A program made the translations under genes and the position numbers. 11,911 nucleotides of DNA from the NCBI GenBank assembly GCA_030641535.1, contig DAOWHG010000008.1, forward strand, positions 1 through 11,911, given 5' to 3'. Under the pieces are notes generated by a model. That model was not told the origin of the DNA, ran no database searches, and saw only the letters and a list, made by a program, of their open reading frames with translations. Every line of letters starts with the position of its first letter. The first letter of the stretch is position 1. The stretch is from Mycoplasmatota bacterium. Its GTDB lineage: Bacteria; Bacillota_I; Bacilli_A; Izemoplasmatales; Izemoplasmataceae. Below, piece after piece: positions 7,201-11,911 of this stretch.

Positions 7201-7214
7201 TGATAGCGTTTTCT
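7201..7214. promoter_or_regulatory. Possible cre-like operator upstream of pepF
   Basis: TGATAGCGTTTTCT differs from the catabolite-responsive consensus at two positions and abuts the expected -35 region of the pepF promoter. It shares CGTTTTCTTTT with the candidate near gapA (6581-6591). Tentative. Confidence 0.3.
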
Positions 7215-7242
7215 TTTTACTTTCATTGTATTGTGATATAAT
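7214..7242 (+). promoter_or_regulatory. Promoter of pepF
   Basis: TATAAT at 7237-7242 is preceded by TGA, giving the extended -10 TGATATAAT. The -35 region at standard spacing (7214-7219, TTTTTA) is poor. The start is expected near 7249, just before the ribosome-binding site. Confidence 0.65.
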
Positions 7243-7268
7243 ATATAAAGTTGTGAGGAGTGAAAAAT

Positions 7269-9029
7269 ATGAAATGGAATCTAGAAAAACTTTATCCTAC
7301 AGTAAAAGCTTGGGATATGGACTATGAAAAGCTACAAAAACTAATTGATAAAATGGGTGAATTTCAAGGAAAACTTGGAGAATTCGAAAGTTTTTTAGCT
7401 TATTACAATTTACAAAAAGAATTAGCTGTATTAGGTATTAAAGTTTATCAATATGCTGCATTATTGTCTCATTTAAACAAAAAGAATACAGACAATGCTG
7501 CAAGAGTTCAAAAGATGGCTTACTTGCTGAGTAAATTAAGTCAAGTTACCGCTTTCGAATCACCAGAATTATTATCTATTGGGAAAGAAACAATTGATGG
7601 ATTTATTGAAAGAGATGAAACATTAAAAGAATATTCATTTCCACTTAGAAAATTATTTAGAAACCAAGAACACGTTTTAGATAAAAAGAGCGAATCATTA
7701 CTTGCTAATTATTCGCAACTTTCAGGCCAAGGAAACGAAGTTTATTCTGCTTTAACTGTTGCTGATAAAGTAGATAAAGAAATCACCTTATCTGATGGTA
7801 AAAAGGTTGTGATTACTAGCGGAAATTATCGCAGCTATTTAGCTGACTTAGAATCTCCTGAAGACCGTAAATTGGTATTCGAGACGATTTTTAGTCAATA
7901 TAAAGATCATAAAAATGCTTATGCTCAAATTTATAACACCATCTTACAAAGAGATATTGCTATAATGAAAAGTAGAAATTATAAATCAAGTTTAGAATCA
8001 TACTTATTCACTAATAATATCCCACTTGATGTTTATCATAATCTTGTTGAAGTAGCTAAAAATAATACTGCTCCAATTAAGAGATACTATAAATTAAGAA
8101 AAGATTATTTAGGACTAGAAAAACATCATACATATGACCGTTTTATTAGTTTAGCTGAAAGTAGCACTAAATTCACTTATGATGAAGGAAAAGAATTATT
8201 CTTTAATTCTATTGAACATATGTCAAAAGATTTCCAAGACAAGGCTCACAGTGCTCTTGAAGAAGGATACGTTGATGTATACGAACAAGAGGGAAAAGAA
8301 ACAGGTGCATATTCATGGGGTGCTTTGAATGAACATCCTTTCATCTTATTAAACTTTGATGATACATTAAATAGTGTTTTTACTTTAGCTCATGAAGCTG
8401 GACATTCTATGCATAATTTATATTCAGCTGAAACTCAACCAATCGCTACTCAAGATTATACTATTTTTGTAGCTGAAATTGCATCAACATTTAATGAACA
8501 TAATTTATTAGACTATTTCATTAAAAATTCTAATGCTACTAAAGAAGATAAAATAACTTTATTACAACAATCTATTGATGATATATTAGGTACATTCTAT
8601 CGTCAAACATTGTTCGCAGCTTATGAATTAAAAGCTCACGAAATAGCTGAACAAGGTGAACCAATTACTTATAAAACATTGTCACAAATAATGGTAGACC
8701 TATATAAAGAATTTTATGATATTGATATAACAGAGGAAAATGGCAAAGAATTTGTTTGGGCATATATCCCTCATTTATTTTACACTCCGTTTTATGTATA
8801 TCAATATTCAACAAGCTTTGCTGCTTCATTAAAACTTTATGAATTAGTTAAAGATAATCCAGAAAACATAAACAAGCATATTAGTTTATTAAAATCAGGT
8901 GGAAACGATTTCCCAGTTAATCAAGTTAAAAAAGCTGGAATCGACTTAACTACAAAAGAGCCATTCATGGCTGTTGTAAACCGTCTAAATGAATTAATTA
9001 ATGAATTAGAGGTTGCATTAAAAGAATAA
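7269..9029 (+). CDS. pepF: Oligoendopeptidase F (M3B family)
   Basis: Zinc metallopeptidase of the M3 thimet-oligopeptidase superfamily that cuts short oligopeptides in the cytoplasm, with roles in peptide nutrition and sometimes in the turnover of signal peptides and pheromones. Preferred length is 586 residues, close to the typical 600. The active site is HEAGH at residues 375-379 (TLAHEAGHSMHNLYS), with the third zinc ligand at E403 in VAEIASTFNEH. Other family stretches are GAYSWG and HPFILLNF just before the active site and YQYSTSFAASLKL near the C-terminus. The ATG at 7269-7271 is chosen because AGGAG (7256-7260) lies 8 bases upstream; the GTG at 7260 overlaps that site. No terminator lies between its stop and the trpS leader, and the trpS promoter -35 box sits inside its last codons. 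Confidence 0.96.
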   Translation: MKWNLEKLYPTVKAWDMDYEKLQKLIDKMGEFQGKLGEFESFLAYYNLQKELAVLGIKVYQYAALLSHLNKKNTDNAARVQKMAYLLSKLSQVTAFESPELLSIGKETIDGFIERDETLKEYSFPLRKLFRNQEHVLDKKSESLLANYSQLSGQGNEVYSALTVADKVDKEITLSDGKKVVITSGNYRSYLADLESPEDRKLVFETIFSQYKDHKNAYAQIYNTILQRDIAIMKSRNYKSSLESYLFTNNIPLDVYHNLVEVAKNNTAPIKRYYKLRKDYLGLEKHHTYDRFISLAESSTKFTYDEGKELFFNSIEHMSKDFQDKAHSALEEGYVDVYEQEGKETGAYSWGALNEHPFILLNFDDTLNSVFTLAHEAGHSMHNLYSAETQPIATQDYTIFVAEIASTFNEHNLLDYFIKNSNATKEDKITLLQQSIDDILGTFYRQTLFAAYELKAHEIAEQGEPITYKTLSQIMVDLYKEFYDIDITEENGKEFVWAYIPHLFYTPFYVYQYSTSFAASLKLYELVKDNPENINKHISLLKSGGNDFPVNQVKKAGIDLTTKEPFMAVVNRLNELINELEVALKE

Positions 9030-9041
9030 TTATTGTATTAT
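9013..9041 (+). promoter_or_regulatory. Promoter of the trpS leader, overlapping the pepF 3' end
   Basis: TTGCAT (9013-9018), a 17-base spacer, then TATTAT (9036-9041). The -35 box lies within the last codons of pepF. The start is expected near 9048, giving a leader of about 244 bases. Confidence 0.6.
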
Positions 9042-9047
9042 TTATTT

Positions 9048-9291
9048 AAGATACAAAAACGATGATTAGAATTAGTAATATTCTTAAGATTATCAAAGCG
9101 AGTTTAGAATAGTGAGAGCTAAACATAATCACTAATATGAATGGGTCTATGAGTGGTATTAATAATACCCGTAAATCTTGCGTTAAAAGATTCGAGTGCT
9201 AGATATTTTCTAGAACAAAGGTGGTACCACGGATTTTTCAAGTTCGTCCTTTTCTAAGGACGGACTTTTTTATTTTTAAGGAGGAATTATA
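9048..9291 (+). promoter_or_regulatory. T-box riboswitch (tryptophan) in the trpS leader, short Stem I
   Basis: The T-box signature AGGTGGTACCACGG is at 9219-9232. The candidate specifier TGG (Trp) is at 9142-9144 in the context GAA-TGG-GTC, aligned with GAA-GCT-ACT in the alaS leader. From there to the T-box the two leaders are collinear: a small hairpin (GGTATT/AATACC at 9155-9169), CGTA, TGCGTTAA, GAGTGCTAG and CTAGAAC. The 5' part differs. From the shared AGAATAGT (9106) to the specifier is 36 bases here against 70 in alaS, and the distal AGAGAG/GGTGTAAAC platform is missing. A simple hairpin, TAGTGA/TCACTA (9110-9134), takes its place. AAGATT (9086-9091) may pair with AATCTT (9174-9179) to close the element. 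Confidence 0.92.
9241..9271 (+). terminator. Regulated terminator of the trpS T-box
   Basis: AGTTCGTCCTT (9241-9251) pairs over 11 bp with AAGGACGGACT (9256-9266), with one T-G pair and a 4-base loop, followed by TTTTTT. The 5' arm can pair alternatively with the AAGG of the T-box motif. Confidence 0.9.
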
Positions 9292-10293
9292 ATGAAACGA
9301 ATATTATCAGGAATTAAACCAACGGGTTCTTTAAACATTGGAACTTATTTAGGAAGTTTAAAGAACTTTGTTAAACTTCAAGACAAAATGCCAGACTATG
9401 AATTCTTTATCTTTATAGCTGATTTACACGCTATTACAATCTATAAAGATAAACAAGAACTAAGAGATAAAACTAAAGAGTTAGCTGCTTTATACGTAGC
9501 TTGTGGATTAAATCCAGAAAGAGTAAACTTATTTATTCAATCTGAAATCCCAGCTCATTCACAAATGGCATATCTATTACAATGTAATTCTTATGTTGGT
9601 GAACTAGAGAGAATGATCCAATATAAAGAAAAATCAAAAAAACAGGAGACAGGAATTACTGTCGGTCTTTTCACATACCCAACATTAATGGCTAGTGACA
9701 TATTATTATATGATGCTGAATTTGTACCTGTAGGAAAAGATCAAAAACAACACTTAGAACTTGCAAGAGATATCGCAGTTCGCGCTAACAATAGATATAA
9801 CAATATTTTCACTATACCAAATCCTTTAATTGCTGAGGTTGGGGCAAAAATTAATAGTTTAACTGATCCAACATCAAAAATGGATAAAAGTGATGATAAT
9901 GATAAATCTAGAATCAACCTTCTAGATTCTGAAAATATTATTAGAAAGAGAATTAAATCTGCAGTTACAGATTCATTAGGTACAGTTAAGTATGATCCTG
10001 AGAAAAGACCAGGTGTTTCTAATTTAATGACTATCTATAACGTAATTACTAATACTTCTTTTACTGATATCGAAGAAAAATATGATGGAATGGGATATAA
10101 AGAATTCAAAGAAGATTTAGGAGAAATAGTATTCCAAGAATTAAAACCGATTCAAGAAAGATATTACAAATTAGTAAATTCTAAAGAGCTAGATGATATT
10201 TTAGATAAAGGTCGTGAAAGAGCGAACCAAGTAGCAAGTAAAAAAGTATTTAAATTCAATGATCGTATAGGATTGGGAAGAAAGAGAAAATAA
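9292..10293 (+). CDS. trpS: Tryptophanyl-tRNA synthetase
   Basis: Class I aminoacyl-tRNA synthetase that charges tRNA-Trp with tryptophan in the cytoplasm. It has 333 residues, typical of bacterial TrpRS. The nucleotide-binding HIGH-like signature is KPTGSLNIGTYLGSL at residues 9-23; the first histidine is replaced by Asn15, a position that also varies in other TrpRS. The second signature is KMDKS at 196-200. ADLHAIT, TYPTLMASDILLYDAEFVPVGKDQKQHLELARDI (in part) and the C-terminal helical region also fit the family. AAGGAGG (9278-9284) lies 7 bases before the ATG. Expression is under the tryptophan T-box directly upstream. No terminator is seen after the stop, so the HTH regulator 33 bases downstream is probably on the same transcript. 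Confidence 0.98.
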   Translation: MKRILSGIKPTGSLNIGTYLGSLKNFVKLQDKMPDYEFFIFIADLHAITIYKDKQELRDKTKELAALYVACGLNPERVNLFIQSEIPAHSQMAYLLQCNSYVGELERMIQYKEKSKKQETGITVGLFTYPTLMASDILLYDAEFVPVGKDQKQHLELARDIAVRANNRYNNIFTIPNPLIAEVGAKINSLTDPTSKMDKSDDNDKSRINLLDSENIIRKRIKSAVTDSLGTVKYDPEKRPGVSNLMTIYNVITNTSFTDIEEKYDGMGYKEFKEDLGEIVFQELKPIQERYYKLVNSKELDDILDKGRERANQVASKKVFKFNDRIGLGRKRK

Positions 10294-10326
10294 AATCTAC
10301 ACATGCTATTACACGGAGGGATAAAA

Positions 10327-11235
10327 ATGAAGAACATATCGCGTGAATTTGGTCTATTTATAGACAACATTAGGGATTCAAGAAATATGTCTAGAGAAGA
10401 CTTTGTAGAAGACATTCTATCTACAAGACAATACCAAAGATATTTAAAGGGTGAAGCTTCAATATCAATAGAAAGAATAGTACAGTTAGTTGACAAATTG
10501 GAATTAGAATTTTTCTCAATTTATAATCGCTTTTCTAATTCTTCTAATATTGAACGTCAAATGATAAACCGGATTTATCGTTATATTTCAGTATCAGACT
10601 TCAAAAATGCATATGACTTAATTCAAGAATATAAAGGCTTTGTTTTTGTTTCTCGTTATTATAAGAAGCTTCTTAATATATATGAAATAATGATTAATCA
10701 TAGACTGTTAAGAATTTCTGGAGATATGGCAGTAAACAAATTTGAGCAAGCAATAAATTATCCAGAATGCTTAGATAATGAAAACTTTAATTTCATTGAA
10801 TTAACAGCTCTATTATATATGGTTGAAATAATGAACGATGAAAAAAACAAAAAAGCAATTATGTCTAAGTTATTTGATATACTTAAATTTCATAAAATTT
10901 CGGATTTAAATGAAGAGGATGACGGATTAGCAGTTGTATATTCTGTATTTTCAAAGCTCCTTGGATCTCAAAAGCAATACCCTGAAGTGATATTTTTCAC
11001 TAAAAAAGGTATCGAATTATGCGAATTACATAAAACAACAAACTCTTTATCTCACTTATATTATTATTGTTCATTAGGTTACTTAGGATTAAACAAGACA
11101 GACGTTGCTCTTAAATATGTTAAGAAAGCTTTTTTCACTTTAGAAATCGAGAATATTCCAAAAAAATACAATATATTTGTAGATAGATTCGAGTCTCATT
11201 TCAATAAAAAATTCAGTGATTTTAAGACTTGGTAA
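10327..11235 (+). CDS. HTH regulator with helical (TPR-like) C-terminal domain, RRNPP-like
   Basis: Probable DNA-binding regulator of 302 residues. Residues 5-62 look like an XRE-type helix-turn-helix (FGLFIDNIRDSRNMSREDF, then LSTRQYQRYLKGEASIS as the recognition region, then ERIVQLVDKLELEF). The remaining 240 residues are helical and repeat-like; the clearest TPR-type segment is at about 215-275 (LCELHKTTNSLSHLYYYCSL, GYLGLNKTDVALKYVKKAFF). This layout is that of the Rgg/PlcR/PrgX/AimR (RRNPP) receptors, which bind imported short peptides through their repeats. I cannot name a specific member. The ATG at 10327 is chosen because GGAGGG (10315-10320) lies 6 bases upstream; an ATG at 10303 lacks such a site. 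It follows trpS by 33 bases with no promoter seen between. A small secreted-peptide gene lies about 480 bases beyond its 3' end on the other strand. Confidence 0.85.
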   Translation: MKNISREFGLFIDNIRDSRNMSREDFVEDILSTRQYQRYLKGEASISIERIVQLVDKLELEFFSIYNRFSNSSNIERQMINRIYRYISVSDFKNAYDLIQEYKGFVFVSRYYKKLLNIYEIMINHRLLRISGDMAVNKFEQAINYPECLDNENFNFIELTALLYMVEIMNDEKNKKAIMSKLFDILKFHKISDLNEEDDGLAVVYSVFSKLLGSQKQYPEVIFFTKKGIELCELHKTTNSLSHLYYYCSLGYLGLNKTDVALKYVKKAFFTLEIENIPKKYNIFVDRFESHFNKKFSDFKTW

Positions 11236-11257
11236 AGATTTAACTGAGATTATATAA

Positions 11258-11289
11258 AAAAAAAGAAAAAGTAAACTCTTTCTTTTTTT
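11258..11289. terminator. Bidirectional terminator between convergent genes
   Basis: Two 14-base arms (11258-11271 and 11276-11289) pair with a single mismatch around a TAAA loop. The arms are A-rich and T-rich, so a U-rich tail is available on either strand. It lies between the regulator stop (11235) and the end of the minus-strand gene (11309) and probably serves both. Confidence 0.75.
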
Positions 11290-11308
11290 GATTAGAATCA
11301 AGTATTGC

Positions 11309-11584
11309 TTATTTAAATTTAAACATGAATTCTCTAATAAGTCTTTGCGTTTTACGATGAGAGTTTAAATTAATTACCCATCTGTTTGTTTCGATATCAA
11401 TAATATTTTCTTCATACCATTCATTTAGTTTAAAAATCATAGTTCTTATCATATTAATTTCTTTATTCTGAATGGCCAATTTTAATCTATCGAGATAACT
11501 CACAACATATGGGTCACAAGAATATTGCTTAATAGTACCAAGCATACCCTCATATTCAACTTCCAGTTCCTGAATATTAGTCAT
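11309..11584 (-). CDS. Small helical protein, function unknown
   Basis: A 91-residue protein that I do not recognise. It begins MTNIQELEVEYEGML and appears all-helical and cytoplasmic, with no signal peptide or membrane segment. One cysteine (YSCDP), two tryptophans (NEWYEEN and NRWVIN) and a strongly basic C-terminus (HRKTQRLIREFMFKFK) stand out; the basic tail could touch nucleic acid, but that is only a guess. The ATG at 11582-11584 is preferred because GGAGGA (11591-11596) lies 6 bases upstream; an upstream ATG at 11617 would add 11 residues but has no such site. It lies downstream of the 42-aa peptide gene on the same strand (128-base gap containing a hairpin) and converges with the HTH regulator. 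No convincing promoter of its own was found, so it may be co-transcribed with the peptide. Confidence 0.7.
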   Translation of the reverse strand: MTNIQELEVEYEGMLGTIKQYSCDPYVVSYLDRLKLAIQNKEINMIRTMIFKLNEWYEENIIDIETNRWVINLNSHRKTQRLIREFMFKFK

Positions 11585-11622
11585 ATATTTTCCTCCATTC
11601 ACACTATTTTTTTCCATAATAA

Positions 11623-11648
11623 AAGCTGCTAGAAACTCTATACAGCTT
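11623..11648 (-). terminator. Hairpin between the peptide gene and the 91-aa gene (possible attenuating terminator)
   Basis: AAGCTG/CAGCTT (11623-11628 and 11643-11648) continues into TAGA/TCTA around an AAC loop, with small internal bulges. On the minus strand it is followed by TTTTATTAT, a modest T-rich tail, so it may end or attenuate transcription of the peptide gene before the 91-aa gene. The same stem on the plus strand has a T run (11653-11658) a few bases away. Confidence 0.45.
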
Positions 11649-11712
11649 CCAATTTTTTATTTAATTGTATAAAATATCCTATGGTTATTAGAGAACTTGT
11701 TGTAAAATGTTA

Positions 11713-11841
11713 TCATACAACGGTTGCGACTGGTAATTCAGGTTGAAGATCTCCATATCCGCTTGCTGAAATAATTGCTTGTCCTTTTGAAGCTGCAAAA
11801 GCCATTCCGATTAATATCAATATACTCATTATTTTTTTCAT
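11713..11841 (-). CDS. 42-aa precursor of a secreted peptide, possible pheromone
   Basis: Short gene encoding 42 residues, ending TGA followed directly by TAA. The start MKKIMSILILIGMAFAASKG is a classic secretion signal: two lysines, a hydrophobic core at 4-16, and a signal-peptidase-like AFA (14-16), with GQA (20-22) as an alternative. The short polar remainder, GYGDLQPELPVATVV (28-42), has no cysteine. Size, signal and a C-terminus ready for trimming resemble precursors of RRNPP-type pheromones such as PapR, where the mature signal is the C-terminal heptapeptide; here that would be LPVATVV. AGGAG (11851-11855) lies 9 bases before the ATG at 11839-11841; an in-frame ATG at 11847 is too close to it. 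Its own promoter precedes it. That it is translated is well supported; that it is a signal for the neighbouring regulator is inference. Confidence 0.7.
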   Translation of the reverse strand: MKKIMSILILIGMAFAASKGQAIISASGYGDLQPELPVATVV

Positions 11842-11861
11842 TATCATCAACTCCTAACACT

Positions 11862-11889
11862 ATTATAAACATTAATAAAGTAAAGTAAA
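11862..11889 (-). promoter_or_regulatory. Promoter of the secreted-peptide gene
   Basis: TTTACT (11884-11889), a 16-base spacer, then TATAAT (11862-11867) on the minus strand. The -35 box lies in a short repeat, TTTACTTTACTTTA. A perfect -10 with a weak -35 would suit activation by a bound regulator. Confidence 0.65.
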
Positions 11890-11890
11890 A

Positions 11891-11904
11891 GTCCATATAT
11901 GACC
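11891..11904. promoter_or_regulatory. Possible operator upstream of the peptide promoter
   Basis: GTCCATATATGACC contains the 8-bp palindrome CATATATG, with partial symmetry outside it, and directly abuts the -35 region of the peptide gene. Its place fits an activator site. The motif is short and AT-rich and the window ends seven bases further on, so it is only a candidate. Confidence 0.25.
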
Positions 11905-11911
11905 CAAAAGC

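Noticed and set aside
9030..9291. Possible small gene in the gap between pepF and trpS
   Set aside because: The gap is accounted for by the trpS promoter, the tryptophan T-box and its terminator; no start with a ribosome-binding site was found.
10164..10496. Minus-strand frame of 110 codons
   Set aside because: It is antisense to the end of trpS and the start of the HTH regulator, both of which have real start signals and conserved motifs.
11573..11590. GTCATATAT at the start of the 91-aa gene, resembling the palindrome at 11891-11904
   Set aside because: Nine AT-rich bases overlapping a start codon, without the second half of the palindrome; best explained by chance.
11713..11715. TGA read as tryptophan (Mycoplasma code)
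   Set aside because: All large genes are full-length in the standard code with tryptophan as TGG. The TGA here is followed at once by TAA, so at most one residue would be added.
1..11911. Mobile elements, CRISPR repeats, rRNA or tRNA genes
   Set aside because: No transposase motif, terminal inverted repeats, regularly spaced direct repeats or tRNA cloverleaf was seen; the long inverted repeats are all explained as terminators or T-box parts.

Overview
The window is AT-rich, and its large genes all read through in the standard genetic code (tryptophan is TGG; stops are TAA, TAG and one TGA). It has Gram-positive-type Shine-Dalgarno sites, sigma-A-like promoters, T-box riboswitches, an Spx-family regulator, RecD2 and an M3-family oligopeptidase. 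This fits a low-GC Bacillota bacterium. The style resembles the standard-code relatives of Mollicutes (Izemoplasma/Haloplasma-like), but the genus cannot be fixed from the sequence alone. No transposon, CRISPR array, rRNA or tRNA gene was seen.

Layout: positions 1-7104 hold six minus-strand genes. They are alaS (5' end only, behind an alanine T-box leader), a small lipoprotein gene, recD2, an M24B Xaa-Pro aminopeptidase, gapA, and a Spx-like regulator with an unusual cysteine-bearing C-terminal tail. Nearly every one has its own promoter and most have their own intrinsic terminator, two of which are built over the end of the coding sequence. A divergent promoter region (about 7105-7268) separates them from the plus-strand pepF. 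trpS follows, behind a tryptophan T-box leader, and 33 bases later an HTH/TPR-type regulator that is probably read from the same transcript.

The right end (11236-11911) is convergent. A bidirectional terminator separates the regulator from two minus-strand small genes: an unrecognised 91-aa protein and an unlisted 42-aa peptide with an N-terminal secretion signal. The peptide resembles the precursors of exported peptide pheromones (PapR/Phr/AimP type). The neighbouring regulator has the architecture of their intracellular receptors (RRNPP family: N-terminal HTH plus helical repeats). The most interesting hypothesis here is therefore a previously undescribed peptide-signalling pair, with its receptor gene placed downstream of a Trp-sensing T-box. 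The gene architecture is visible; the pairing is inference.

How the genes relate: alaS and trpS are both controlled by uncharged-tRNA-sensing leaders that share their 3' halves. The trpS leader lacks the distal part of Stem I. Spx (redox stress), RecD2 (DNA repair), gapA (glycolysis) and the two peptidases are housekeeping functions in independent transcription units.
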